NCBI RefSeq assembly: GCF_009830105.1
Contig: NZ_WURB01000022.1
Coordinates: 1-64,000 of the forward strand
From: Microvirga makkahensis
Lineage (GTDB): Bacteria > Pseudomonadota > Alphaproteobacteria > Rhizobiales > Beijerinckiaceae
Direction: 5' to 3'
Length of the DNA: 64,000 bases
The notes beneath the pieces are model-generated. The model did no database searches. It was not told the origin of the DNA and was given only the letters and a program-made list of their open reading frames with translations. Of the stretch, positions 31,966 through 41,301 are shown one piece after another (the stretch's first letter is position 1; each line of letters starts with the position of its first letter). The translations under genes and the position numbers were made by a program.

Positions 31966-33948
31966 GTGTTCGTCGAGGCTGGACATTTCGCGCTTGCGCT
32001 TGCGCTCGGGTTGTCTCTGATCCAATTCGTCGTGCCGCTCTGGGGCGCGCGCGCCAACGATCCGGTCCTGATGTCGGTGGGGCGTGCGACGAGCCTGGCT
32101 GTCTTCGTCTGTATTGCCTTCTCCTTTCTGGCGCTGACCGTCGCCTATGTGACCTCCGATTTCTCGGTGGTGAACGTGGTCGCGAACTCGCATTCGGCGA
32201 AGCCGCTCATCTACAAGATCTCGGGCGTATGGGGTAACCATGAGGGTTCCATGCTGCTGTGGGTGTTGATCCTCGCGCTGTTCGGGGCGGTCGTGGCTCT
32301 CGCCAGGAACAGCATTCCCCTGCGCCTGCAGGCCAACACGCTGGCCATGCAGGGAGCGATCACCATTGCCTTCCTGCTCTTCATCCTGCTCACGTCCAAT
32401 CCGTTCACGCGAAGCGTCCCGGCTCCCGCCGAGGGGCAGGATCTGAACCCGCTGCTGCAGGATCCCGGCCTCGCAATCCACCCGCCGCTTCTTTACATCG
32501 GCTATGTTGGCTTCTCGGTTTCGTTCGCCTTCGCCATCGCGGCGCTGATCGACGGACGGATCGATGCCGTGTGGGCACGCATCGTCCGTCCCTGGACCCT
32601 GGGCGCATGGGCCTTTCTGACGCTCGGCATCGCCATGGGTTCGTACTGGGCCTATTACGAACTCGGCTGGGGCGGCTGGTGGTTCTGGGACCCGGTGGAA
32701 AATGCCTCGCTCATGCCGTGGCTCGCTGGCACGGCGCTTCTCCATTCGACGGTCGTGATGGAAAAGCGCGATGCCCTGAAGGTCTGGACAATCCTTCTGG
32801 CGATCCTCACCTTTTCCCTGTCTCTGCTCGGCACATTCCTCGTGCGCTCGGGCGTGCTGACCTCCGTACATTCCTTTGCGGTCGATCCTGAGCGCGGCAC
32901 CTTCATCCTCGGCATTCTCATCCTTATCATCGGCGGCTCCCTTGCGCTCTTCGCCTGGCGGGCGCCCCTGCTCAAGCAGGGTGGCCTGTTCGCCCCCGTC
33001 TCGCGCGAAGGCGCGCTCGTGGTGAACAACCTGTTCCTGGCGACCGCCTGCGCGACGGTTCTGATCGGCACGCTCTATCCGCTGGCGCTGGAGGTCCTGA
33101 CCGGCGAGAAGATTTCCGTCGGCGCGCCGTTCTTCAATTTCACCTTCCTGCCGCTGATCGTTCCGCTGCTGCTGCTCCTGCCGCTCGGCCAGACGCTCGC
33201 CTGGAAGCGCGGCAATTTTCTCGGCACCGCGCAGCGCCTCTACGCGGTGTTCGGCGTCTCGCTGATCGCGACGATGGCGCTGTTCGCCTTCGAGTATGGC
33301 GGTCCAGTCGCGGCGCCTCTCGGGATCGGCCTCGGCGTCTATCTGGTGCTCGGCTCGCTCAACGAGATCGTGACGCGCTCCTGGTCCAGGGGAACGCCCC
33401 TGTCCGTGGCCTGGCGCAGGGCCGCCAACCTGCCGCGCTCCACCTGGGGAGCGGTGCTGGCCCATGCGGGCGTGGGCCTGACGGTCATCGGCATCGCGGC
33501 CACCGCCTGGGGCGTCGAAGGGCTCGCAACGATCAGGTCCGGCGAACGCGTCAAGGCGGGTGACTATGAAGCGCGGCTTGAGCGCGTCATGCCTCGCATC
33601 GAAGCCAATTACCGGGAGGACGTGGCGGTCTTCACCATCTTCCGGCAGGGGCAGGAGCTCGGTTCGCTGGAGAGCATGAAACGCCTCTACGTGACGCGCG
33701 GCATGCCGACGACGGAAGCCGGCATCATGACCGTCGGCCTCGGTCAGGTCTATGTCAGCCTGGGCGAAGTGGCGGCCGACGGCTCGGTGGGCGTGCGGCT
33801 CTACTACAAGCCTCTCGTGCTGCTGATCTGGATCGGTGCGCTGGTGATGGCCCTGGGCGGCGGCGTCTCCCTGATGGATCGGCGTCTGCGGATCGGCGCT
33901 CCGGCTCGGGCCAAGATGGCCCCGAGCGCGGCCGTGCCTGCGGAGTGA
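31966..33948 (+). CDS. ccmF: Haem lyase subunit CcmF (CycK)
   Basis: The protein has about 660 residues with many membrane helices. It is the haem-ligating subunit of cytochrome c maturation. The Trp-rich WWD motif is GWGGWWFWDPVENASLMPWL near residue 240. Conserved haem ligands occur in VWGNHEGSMLLW and in MEKRDALKVWT-adjacent loops. The large periplasmic segment near the C-terminus precedes the last helix (LVLLIWIGALVMALGGGVSLMDRR). A GTG at 31966 with GAGGGAGA upstream is the likely start; a longer frame from 31912 would overlap ccmE. Confidence 0.93.
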   Translation: MFVEAGHFALALALGLSLIQFVVPLWGARANDPVLMSVGRATSLAVFVCIAFSFLALTVAYVTSDFSVVNVVANSHSAKPLIYKISGVWGNHEGSMLLWVLILALFGAVVALARNSIPLRLQANTLAMQGAITIAFLLFILLTSNPFTRSVPAPAEGQDLNPLLQDPGLAIHPPLLYIGYVGFSVSFAFAIAALIDGRIDAVWARIVRPWTLGAWAFLTLGIAMGSYWAYYELGWGGWWFWDPVENASLMPWLAGTALLHSTVVMEKRDALKVWTILLAILTFSLSLLGTFLVRSGVLTSVHSFAVDPERGTFILGILILIIGGSLALFAWRAPLLKQGGLFAPVSREGALVVNNLFLATACATVLIGTLYPLALEVLTGEKISVGAPFFNFTFLPLIVPLLLLLPLGQTLAWKRGNFLGTAQRLYAVFGVSLIATMALFAFEYGGPVAAPLGIGLGVYLVLGSLNEIVTRSWSRGTPLSVAWRRAANLPRSTWGAVLAHAGVGLTVIGIAATAWGVEGLATIRSGERVKAGDYEARLERVMPRIEANYREDVAVFTIFRQGQELGSLESMKRLYVTRGMPTTEAGIMTVGLGQVYVSLGEVAADGSVGVRLYYKPLVLLIWIGALVMALGGGVSLMDRRLRIGAPARAKMAPSAAVPAE

Positions 33949-33951
33949 GCG

Positions 33952-34413
33952 ATGCGGTTTGTTCTTGCCCTATTGACGTCTCTGGTTCTCACCGTGCCGA
34001 CTTGGGCCGTACAGCCGGACGAGGTGCTGAAGGATCCCGCTCTGGAGAGGAGGGCGAGGGAGATCTCCTCGGGCCTGCGCTGCCTCGTCTGCCAGAACCA
34101 GTCCATCGACGATTCCGACGCGCAGCTCGCCAAGGATCTGAGGCTGCTGGTGCGCGAGCGGCTCGTGGCCGGCGACACCGACCAGCAGGTGCAGGACTTC
34201 CTGGTGCAGCGCTATGGCGAGTTCGTCCTCCTGAAGCCTACCTTCAGCGCCCACAATATGCTGCTGTGGCTCACCCCGATCCTCGTTCTGGTCATGGGCG
34301 GCATCGGAGCCTATGCCGCCCTCAGGCGCCGCCCGCAGGCCGCGGAAGCCCTGAACGAGGAGGAGCGCAGAGTCCTCGAGGCGCTGCTCAAGCAGGACCG
34401 GTCGGCCTCCTGA
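33952..34413 (+). CDS. ccmH: Cytochrome c-type biogenesis protein CcmH (CycL)
   Basis: The protein has 153 residues: a signal anchor (FVLALLTSLVLTVPTWAVQ), the thiol-active motif RCLVCQNQSIDDSDA (LRCxxCQ), which reduces apocytochrome c, and a C-terminal membrane helix (MLLWLTPILVLVMGGIGAYAAL). It starts four bases after ccmF stops, completing the ccmIEFH operon. Confidence 0.94.
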   Translation: MRFVLALLTSLVLTVPTWAVQPDEVLKDPALERRAREISSGLRCLVCQNQSIDDSDAQLAKDLRLLVRERLVAGDTDQQVQDFLVQRYGEFVLLKPTFSAHNMLLWLTPILVLVMGGIGAYAALRRRPQAAEALNEEERRVLEALLKQDRSAS

Positions 34414-34485
34414 CCAAACCTTACCAACATTTCATCTGTGGGTGAGAGCGCCGTAACGCTGAAGTCCCCATCTTCCTCTCAACAG

Positions 34486-34501
34486 GAACCGGAAAAGGTT
34501 C
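34486..34501. promoter_or_regulatory. Inverted repeat GAACC-N6-GGTTC before degP
   Basis: Exact 5-bp arms with a six-base spacer (GGAAAA), 20 bases upstream of the degP start and close to its ribosome site. It may be an operator or an mRNA hairpin that affects translation. Confidence 0.3.
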
Positions 34502-34521
34502 TTTCAGGAGAGAGAGACGAT

Positions 34522-35718
34522 ATGATGAATAAGGCTTCCGCTTCCTTCCGCAAGCGTACCGCGAAATGGCTCGGCGCCGCAGCCGTTGCCGCCTTGATTG
34601 CCGGCGGTTCCGTCGGAACAGGCCTCGTTGCTCCCAATCCTGCCCATGCCGAGCTGCGTTCGATGTCGCAGCCGGTCCAGAACCTCCCGTCCTTCGCGGA
34701 CGTGATCGAGCGGGTGAAGCCCGCCGTCGTGGCGGTGAAGGTCAAGGTTCAGAACGTGGCCAGCCGGGACGAGGGGCCGCAATTCTCGATGCCGGACCTG
34801 CCGCAGGGGCATCCGATGGAGCGCTTCTTCCGCCAGTTCCGCGACCAGTTCCCGGGCGAGCGCGGCGGCCGCGGCCACCGTCCCCGCCAGTTCGGTCAGT
34901 CTCTGGGATCCGGCTTCTTCATCTCGGCCGACGGCTATGTGGTGACCAATAATCATGTGGTCGACAATGCCTCCGAGGTGCAGGTGACCATGGACGACGG
35001 CAAGACCCTCGACGCCAAGGTCATTGGAACCGACCCCAAGACGGACCTCGCTCTGCTCAAGGTCGAAGGCAGTGATTTCCCCTATGTGCGCCTCGCGGGC
35101 CAGAAGGCCCGCATCGGCGACTGGGTGGTCGCCATCGGCAATCCGTTCGGGCTGGGCGGCACCGTGACGGCCGGCATCGTCTCGGCGCAGCACCGTGATA
35201 TCGGAGCCGGGCCGTACGACGACTTCATCCAGATCGACGCCTCCGTGAACAAGGGCAATTCCGGTGGCCCGACCTTCAACCTCTCCGGCGAGGTCGTGGG
35301 CGTGAACACGGCGATCTTCTCGCCGTCGGGCGGCAATGTCGGCATCGCCTTCGCGATTCCGGCGAGCACGGTCGACCGGATCGTTACCGAACTGAAAGAC
35401 AAGGGCAGCGTGACCCGCGGCTTCATCGGCGTCCAGATGCAGCCGGTGACCAAGGAAATCGCAGAGGCGATCGGCCTCAAGGAGGCCAAGGGCGCCCTCG
35501 TGGCCGAGGCGATCAAGGACGGGCCCGCCGCGAAGGCCGGCGTCCGGACGGGCGATACCATCATCGCGGTGGACGGCGAGCCGATCAACGAGGCCAAGGA
35601 CCTTTCGCGCAAGGTCGCCCAGGTCGCGCCGGGCAAGACCCTCTCCCTCACGCTCTGGCGCGAGGGCAAGGAGCGGACCGTGACTCTGGAGGTCGCCAGT
35701 CAGCCGAAGGGCGTCTGA
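34522..35718 (+). CDS. degP: Periplasmic DegP/HtrA-type serine protease, single PDZ
   Basis: The protein has 398 residues. A signal peptide (about 1-43, ending PNPAHA) is followed by a protease domain with a complete triad: His145 (TNNHVV), Asp175 (KTDLALLK) and Ser247 (KGNSGGP). A flexible loop rich in Arg/Gly (ERGGRGHRPRQFG) precedes it. One PDZ domain follows (about 300-395, RGFIGVQMQPVTKEIAEAIGL). Classical DegP has two PDZ domains and about 480 residues, so the second is absent. It degrades or refolds envelope proteins and is a neighbour of the ccm operon and the next two-component pair. ATG 34522 follows CAGGAGAG. Confidence 0.9.
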   Translation: MMNKASASFRKRTAKWLGAAAVAALIAGGSVGTGLVAPNPAHAELRSMSQPVQNLPSFADVIERVKPAVVAVKVKVQNVASRDEGPQFSMPDLPQGHPMERFFRQFRDQFPGERGGRGHRPRQFGQSLGSGFFISADGYVVTNNHVVDNASEVQVTMDDGKTLDAKVIGTDPKTDLALLKVEGSDFPYVRLAGQKARIGDWVVAIGNPFGLGGTVTAGIVSAQHRDIGAGPYDDFIQIDASVNKGNSGGPTFNLSGEVVGVNTAIFSPSGGNVGIAFAIPASTVDRIVTELKDKGSVTRGFIGVQMQPVTKEIAEAIGLKEAKGALVAEAIKDGPAAKAGVRTGDTIIAVDGEPINEAKDLSRKVAQVAPGKTLSLTLWREGKERTVTLEVASQPKGV

Positions 35719-35729
35719 TCTCTCGGCCA

Positions 35730-35784
35730 GGGCATCGGATCTGAAAGTGGAATCCACTTTCCGGACCGATCCGATGCCCCTTTT
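35730..35784 (+). terminator. Terminator hairpin after degP
   Basis: Outer arms GGGCATCGGATC (35730-35741) and GATCCGATGCCC (35768-35779), with inner arms GAAAGTGG / CCACTTTC, followed by TTTT. It is a two-tier stem of the dispersed Rhizobiales intergenic repeat type and may serve both as repeat and terminator. Confidence 0.7.
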
Positions 35785-35805
35785 CCAGGCGGCACATCGC
35801 TCGGA

Positions 35806-35942
35806 GCGGAAAACCGGGTCCACTTTTCCGCACGATGCGCCAGGAGCAGGACACCAGGATCTTAAATGTTGATTGCCCCCGACACCTGGTGTCTTCTGCC
35901 CGCGGCAGACCGGTCCTCTCCCCCTCCGGGGCCGGTCTGCCG
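35806..35942. repeat. Series of inverted repeats between degP and the next regulator gene
   Basis: Three structures occur in order: GCGGAAAA / TTTTCCGC (35806-35831) with the tail CACGATGCGCCAG; the perfect palindrome GACACCTGGTGTC (35881-35893); and CGGCAGACCGG / CCGGTCTGCCG (35903-35913, 35932-35942), a strong 11-bp hairpin only 29 bases before the response-regulator start. The first resembles a dispersed repeat; the other two could be an operator and a leader hairpin. Confidence 0.55.
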
Positions 35943-35971
35943 TCGGGCTTGGATTACGTTATAGATTGGCG

Positions 35972-36670
35972 ATGCGGATTCTCATCATCGAGGACGACAA
36001 AGAGGCAGCCTCCTACCTCGTGAAGGCGTTTCGGGAGACGGGCCATGTGGCTGACCACGCCGCCGATGGGCTGGACGGCTACGCCATGGCCGAGGCGGGA
36101 GATTACGATGTGCTCGTGGTCGATCGTATGCTGCCGAAGCTCGATGGCCTCTCCCTCATACGCTCCCTGCGCGAGCAGAAGATCGAGACGCCGGTCCTCA
36201 TTCTCTCCGCCCTCGGTCAGGTCGACGATCGGGTGAAGGGATTGAGGGCAGGCGGTGACGACTATCTGCCGAAGCCCTACGCCTTCTCCGAGCTTTTGGC
36301 CCGTGTCGAGGTGCTCTCGCGACGCCGCAGCTCCACTCCGAGCGCCGAGCCGACCGTCTATCGCGTCGCCGACCTCGAACTCGACCGTCTGTCCCACCGC
36401 GTGACGCGTTCGGGTCACGAGATCGTGCTGCAGCCTCGTGAGTTCAGGCTGCTCGAATACCTGATGAAGAACGCCAATAAGGTCGTCACGCGCACGATGC
36501 TGCTGGAGCACGTGTGGGATTACCACTTCGATCCCCAGACCAACGTGATCGACGTTCACGTTTCGCGCCTGCGTTCCAAGATCGACAAGGGCTTCGACAA
36601 GCCACTCATCCATACCATACGCGGAGCGGGCTACATGGTCCGGGTCGGTTCGGTGGAGGGTGAGGAATGA
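35972..36670 (+). CDS. OmpR-family response regulator (CpxR/QseB-like)
   Basis: The protein has 232 residues. The receiver has IIEDD, Asp51 in LVVDRMLPKLDG and Lys101 in DYLPKPY. The winged-helix domain ends HTIRGAGYMVR. It overlaps the start region of the kinase gene and sits after degP, the arrangement I remember from Sinorhizobium. That suggests an envelope-stress circuit, though the signal is unknown. The start was chosen at ATG 35972, where the receiver begins; the upstream frame crosses the hairpins. Confidence 0.9.
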   Translation: MRILIIEDDKEAASYLVKAFRETGHVADHAADGLDGYAMAEAGDYDVLVVDRMLPKLDGLSLIRSLREQKIETPVLILSALGQVDDRVKGLRAGGDDYLPKPYAFSELLARVEVLSRRRSSTPSAEPTVYRVADLELDRLSHRVTRSGHEIVLQPREFRLLEYLMKNANKVVTRTMLLEHVWDYHFDPQTNVIDVHVSRLRSKIDKGFDKPLIHTIRGAGYMVRVGSVEGEE

Positions 36671-36680
36671 GCATGTGCGC

Positions 36681-38102
36681 ATGACCGCCCTCGGCAAACT
36701 CTTCCGTACCACCGCATTCAAGCTATCCTTCGCGTATCTGGTTGTCTTCACGCTCTTCGCCTTCGTGACGCTGGGCTATGTCGCCTGGAGCGCCGAAAAG
36801 CTTCTCACCGATCAGTTCGTCTCGACCATCGAGTCGGAGATCAGCGGGTTGTCCCAGCAGTACAGGAATGGCGGCCTACGCCGTCTGGTGAACGTGGTCG
36901 AGCGGCGCTCCCGCATGCCGGGCGCCTCGCTCTATCTCGTCACCACCAGTGTCGGCGAGAGGGTCGTCGGCAATGTCGGAGCCTTGCCGCCCGGCGTGAT
37001 CGATCGCGTGGGGCAGTTCGAGACGCTCTACAACCGCACGGACGAGACGGATACGAAGCCCAACATGGCCCTGGTGCGCGTTTACCTCCTGCCCGGCGGC
37101 TTCAGGCTGCTGGTCGGCCGCGACATCGAGGAACGCATCCGCCTGCGCGACGTCATCCACAAGGCCATTGGCTATTCCCTGTTGTTCATCGGCGTTCTGG
37201 GGTGCCTTGGCAGCTGGTTCATCGCGCGGCGGGTGCTCAAGCGCGTCGACGACATGACCGACATCACGCGCGATATCATGGCAGGCGACCTCGACGGGCG
37301 ATTGAAGGTTGCCGGGACGGGTGACGAGCTCGACCGTCTCGCGCATAACCTCAACGACATGCTCGACCGCATCGGCGAGCTGATGCGCGGCATGCGCGAG
37401 GTCTCAGACAATATCGCTCACGACCTGAAGACCCCATTGACGCGCCTGCGCAACAAGGCCGACGAGGCTCTGCGGACCGCGAAGACCCAGGACGAGCTGA
37501 AGGCCGCGCTCGAAGCCACCATCGAGGAAAGCGACAATCTCATCCGCATCTTCAACGCCCTTCTCATGATCGCCCGGCTCGAAGCCGGCAACGCACGCGA
37601 GGCTCTGGCCGATTTCGATGCGGCGGAAGCGGTGAGGGACGTGGCCGAACTCTACGAGGCCGTGGCGGAGGAAGTCGGCGTCTCGCTCAACGTGTCCGTC
37701 GAGAGCGGGTTGCCCATCCACGGCAGCCGCGAATTGCTGGGCCAGGCCATGGCGAATCTCCTCGACAATGCCCTGAAATACGGTGCTGCCCCCGATGGCA
37801 GCGCGCAGACGATCACCGTATCGGCCCGGCGCGTCGGTCAGGAGGTGAGAATCGTCGTGGCGGATCGCGGCCCCGGCATTCCGGAGCAGGAGCGCAGCCA
37901 TGTCCTGGAGCGTTTCGTGCGGCTGGAAACGGCCCGCTCGCGCCCGGGCTTCGGGCTCGGCCTCAGCCTTGCCGCCGCGGTGGCGCGACTGCACGAGGGG
38001 CGCCTCATGCTGGAGGACAATGCGCCCGGCCTGCGCGTCGTTCTGATCCTGCCTTTGAAGGAGGCTCCGGTTCCGCAGGCGGCCCTGCCGTCCGCGGCCT
38101 GA
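36681..38102 (+). CDS. Sensor histidine kinase, partner of the preceding regulator
   Basis: The product has about 473 residues: TM1 (FAYLVVFTLFAFVTLGYVAW region), a periplasmic domain of about 110 residues, TM2 (YSLLFIGVLGCLGSWFIA), HAMP (RRVLKRVDDMTDITRDIMAGDLDGRL), the phospho-acceptor box DNIAHDLKTPLTRLR, N-box ANLLDNALKYG, and G-boxes ADRGPGIP and GFGLGLSLAAAV. It overlaps the regulator gene; the frame could begin at GTG 36660. glnE follows after about 75 bases. Confidence 0.9.
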   Translation: MTALGKLFRTTAFKLSFAYLVVFTLFAFVTLGYVAWSAEKLLTDQFVSTIESEISGLSQQYRNGGLRRLVNVVERRSRMPGASLYLVTTSVGERVVGNVGALPPGVIDRVGQFETLYNRTDETDTKPNMALVRVYLLPGGFRLLVGRDIEERIRLRDVIHKAIGYSLLFIGVLGCLGSWFIARRVLKRVDDMTDITRDIMAGDLDGRLKVAGTGDELDRLAHNLNDMLDRIGELMRGMREVSDNIAHDLKTPLTRLRNKADEALRTAKTQDELKAALEATIEESDNLIRIFNALLMIARLEAGNAREALADFDAAEAVRDVAELYEAVAEEVGVSLNVSVESGLPIHGSRELLGQAMANLLDNALKYGAAPDGSAQTITVSARRVGQEVRIVVADRGPGIPEQERSHVLERFVRLETARSRPGFGLGLSLAAAVARLHEGRLMLEDNAPGLRVVLILPLKEAPVPQAALPSAA

Positions 38103-38178
38103 GCCCGAGGAAGGAGAGCGGTTCACTTTTCGGTTGCCTCTTGCGTTGCGGCATGAACACTCAGGCCATTCTCAGCAC

Positions 38179-41145
38179 ATGAATGGATTGGCCGTGCCGG
38201 ATCAGACCCGCCCCCTCATCGACCGCCTGATGCAGGCTCCGCCCGTTTCCGATCCCAAGAAGGCCGCGGCCGGGCTGGCGGACCTTCTGGAGCGTGCGCG
38301 CGAGGTGCCGGAGGCAACTGTCCTTCTGCCGTATCTCGAGCAGGGATTGTTTCGCGATCTCCTTTCAGCATTGGCCGATTACTCTCCTTTCCTCTGGCAG
38401 CTCGTCGTGGCCGATCCGGCTCGCACGGCGAGGCTCGCGCTCGAGACGCCAGAGGCCGTTCATTCCTCCATCGTCGACGATCAGGCCAACCTGTTCCGCC
38501 GGGTGCGCGGGGGCGAGATGACCCATGATGATGCGGCCCGAGCCCTTCGGCGCAACCGCAATGGTCATGCGCTCCTCGTCGCCCTTGCCGATATCGGCGG
38601 ACTCTGGAGCACCGAGGAAGTCACGCAGGCCCTGTCCGCCTTCGCCGACGCTTCCGTTGCCGGTGGCCTGAATCTCATCCTGACGGAGACCGCGGATCTC
38701 GGCCGCATCACGCTCCAGGATCCCGAGGCGCCGGGAGAGGGCTCCGGCATCACCGTGCTGGCACTGGGCAAGCATGGGGCGGGGGAGCTCAACTATTCGA
38801 GCGACATTGACCTGGTTATCTTCTTCGATCCCGAGGCGCGAGCGCTGAAGGAGGGGGCAGAGGCGACGACCATCTATACCCGCATCGCCCAGAAACTGGC
38901 CCGACTGCTCCAGGAGCGGACTCCGGACGGCTACGTGCACCGCGTCGATTATCGCCTGCGCCCGGATCCCGGCTCGACGCCCACGGCGATGTCCCTGTCG
39001 TCGGCCTATGTCTATTACGAGACGCTCGGCCAGAACTGGGAACGCGCGGCCTTCATCAAGGCGCGGCCCGTCGCAGGCGATCTGATCTTGGGCAAGACTT
39101 TCCTCGAGGAGCTGCGGCCCTTCATCTGGCGCAAGTATTTCGACTTCGCCTCCATCGCCGACGTGCACGCCATGAAGCGGCAGATCCATGCGGTGCGCGG
39201 GCATGATCAGATCGCAGTGGCGGGGCACGACATCAAGCTCGGCCGCGGGGGCATTCGCGAGATCGAGTTCTTCGTGCAGACGCAGCAGCTGGTGTTCGGC
39301 GGCCGCCGCCCCGCGCTTCGGGGACGGCGCACCCTCGATATGCTGGTCGAGCTTCACAACGAAGGCTGGATCACGGCGCAGGCCAGAGACGAGCTGTCTC
39401 ATGCTTATCGTTTCTTCAGGACGATCGAGCACCGGCTGCAGATGGTAGCCGACGAGCAGACGCAGCGGCTTCCTTCGGATGACGAGGAGCTGAAGCGCTT
39501 CGCCAGATTCTGCGGCTATCCGCATCTCAAGGCGTTCTCGAAAGCCCTGACGCAGCAGGCCAGGATCGTGCAAGGCCATTACGCACTGCTTTTCGAGGAA
39601 GGGCCCGTACTCGCTTCCGATGTGGGGAGCCTGGTTTTCACCGGGGTGAGCGACGATCCGGAGACCCTTGCCACACTCCAGCGCATGGGATTCCGCGAGC
39701 CGGAGAAGGCGGCCGAAACCGTGCGCGGATGGCACTTCGGGCGGCGCTCCGCTATCACCAGCGCGCGAGCGCGCGAGGTGCTGACCGAACTCACGCCGGC
39801 CCTTCTGTCCGCCCTCGGCGGCACGGCGGATCCCGATGGAGCATTGGCTGCACTCGACAGCGCCTTCGGCCGCATGCCGGCCGCTGTCGAACTCCTCACC
39901 ATCCTGCAATCCCACGACAAGCTCCGCCTTCGCTTCGCGGATCTTCTCGGCACGGCTCCGCGCCTTGCCAACACCGTGGCGCAATCTCCGCACGTGCTCG
40001 ATGTTCTGATCGATCCCGCCTTCAATATCCCTCTGGTCGATGAAGCCACGATCGAGGATCAGGTGCGACAGATCATCGGCAGCCCTGAGAGCTATGAGGA
40101 CTTTCTCGACCGAGCCCGCGATGCGGCCCGGCAGATCCGCTTCATCACCGGAGCGAGATTGCTCTCCGGCATCATCTCTCCGGGGCAGGCCGGGGCGGCC
40201 TATGCGGCTGTCGCGGCCGCGATCATCCGCGCGTCGTTCGAGCGCGTTCGCCGGGAGTTCGAGGCCGAGCACGGCGTCGTTCCCGGAGCCAAGGTAGCCA
40301 TTCTCGGGCTTGGCCGCCTCGGCACGAAAGAGCTGACGGCCGGCTCCGATCTCGACCTGGTCGTCGTCTACGATTTCGACGAGGAACGGCGGGAGAGCAG
40401 GGGACCGCGCGCACTGGACGCGGTGGTCTATCATACGCGCCTCACGCAGCGTCTTGTCGCTGCGCTGACCGTGCCGACCCGGCGCGGTCTCCTGTACGAG
40501 GTGGACCTTCGCCTCCGGCCACAGGGGGGGAAAGGGCCTGTTGCTTCCCAGTTCAAAGGCTTTCTCGCCTACCAGCAGAGCGAGGCCGAGTTGTGGGAGC
40601 ACATGGCCCTCACGCGCGCACGCATCCTGTTCGCTGACCCCGGTTTCGCAGCGACTGTCGGCGAGGCGATCAATCGCATCGTCGGCGCCGTGCGCGACCC
40701 GCGGCATGTGGTATCTGATGTTCGCGCCATGAGGGATCTGATCGCCCGTGAGAAAGGCGACGACAATCCCTGGGATCTCAAGCTCGCAAGCGGCGGCCTG
40801 ACGGATCTCGATTTCATTGCCCAGGCACTCGTTCTCGCGCATGCGAGCGAACACGCTTCGCTCATCGGGCGCACGTCCGAGGAGGTGTTCCGGGAGGCTT
40901 CCAAAGCGGCCCTGATTTCAGACGGGGACGCCAGGGACCTGATCGAGGCTCACCGGCAGTTCAACGCCATCTTTCAATGGCAGCGGCTGACCATCGAAGG
41001 CTCTTTCGATCACGATCGGGTTCCGCCCGCCATCTTCAAGCGACTCGCGACCATTGCAGGCCTGCCTGATGCCAAGGTTCTGCAGACGCATCTGGAGGCG
41101 ATGCGCCGGCACGTCCGGGAGATTTATGATCGCGTTCTGAGATGA
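38179..41145 (+). CDS. glnE: Bifunctional glutamine synthetase adenylyltransferase/deadenylylase
   Basis: GlnE adds AMP to, or removes it from, glutamine synthetase in response to PII and glutamine. The protein has about 988 residues with two nucleotidyltransferase domains. The N-terminal deadenylylase has GKHGAGELNYSSDIDLVIFFD and VDYRLRPDPGS; the C-terminal adenylylase has GLGRLGTKELTAGSDLDLVV and VDLRLRPQGGKGPVA. Both G-S-D-x-D metal motifs are intact, and the regulatory linker lies between them. The frame continues to a TTG at 38134; ATG 38179 is the conservative start. Confidence 0.94.
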   Translation: MNGLAVPDQTRPLIDRLMQAPPVSDPKKAAAGLADLLERAREVPEATVLLPYLEQGLFRDLLSALADYSPFLWQLVVADPARTARLALETPEAVHSSIVDDQANLFRRVRGGEMTHDDAARALRRNRNGHALLVALADIGGLWSTEEVTQALSAFADASVAGGLNLILTETADLGRITLQDPEAPGEGSGITVLALGKHGAGELNYSSDIDLVIFFDPEARALKEGAEATTIYTRIAQKLARLLQERTPDGYVHRVDYRLRPDPGSTPTAMSLSSAYVYYETLGQNWERAAFIKARPVAGDLILGKTFLEELRPFIWRKYFDFASIADVHAMKRQIHAVRGHDQIAVAGHDIKLGRGGIREIEFFVQTQQLVFGGRRPALRGRRTLDMLVELHNEGWITAQARDELSHAYRFFRTIEHRLQMVADEQTQRLPSDDEELKRFARFCGYPHLKAFSKALTQQARIVQGHYALLFEEGPVLASDVGSLVFTGVSDDPETLATLQRMGFREPEKAAETVRGWHFGRRSAITSARAREVLTELTPALLSALGGTADPDGALAALDSAFGRMPAAVELLTILQSHDKLRLRFADLLGTAPRLANTVAQSPHVLDVLIDPAFNIPLVDEATIEDQVRQIIGSPESYEDFLDRARDAARQIRFITGARLLSGIISPGQAGAAYAAVAAAIIRASFERVRREFEAEHGVVPGAKVAILGLGRLGTKELTAGSDLDLVVVYDFDEERRESRGPRALDAVVYHTRLTQRLVAALTVPTRRGLLYEVDLRLRPQGGKGPVASQFKGFLAYQQSEAELWEHMALTRARILFADPGFAATVGEAINRIVGAVRDPRHVVSDVRAMRDLIAREKGDDNPWDLKLASGGLTDLDFIAQALVLAHASEHASLIGRTSEEVFREASKAALISDGDARDLIEAHRQFNAIFQWQRLTIEGSFDHDRVPPAIFKRLATIAGLPDAKVLQTHLEAMRRHVREIYDRVLR

Positions 41146-41188
41146 CCGGGTTTCGGCGGCTGCGCTCGTCATTCCGACACGGCCTCGC

Positions 41189-41272
41189 CTGTCATGGCCT
41201 GGCCGGTCTCGGCCATGACAGGCGCGACGCATCGTGCGATCGAGATCACCGGCCCAAGGCCGGTGATGACGG
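41189..41272. repeat. BIME-like palindromic repeat, the single copy outside the GTA region
   Basis: GTCATGGCCTGGCCGGTCTC with GGCCATGACAGGC, core GCGACGCATCGTGCGATCGAG, and GATCACCGGCCCAAGGCCGG then TGATGACGG. It lies between the convergent glnE and PleC-like kinase genes. Confidence 0.8.
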
Positions 41273-41301
41273 AGCGAAAGTAAGGGGCCGCGCCCGGCGC
41301 G

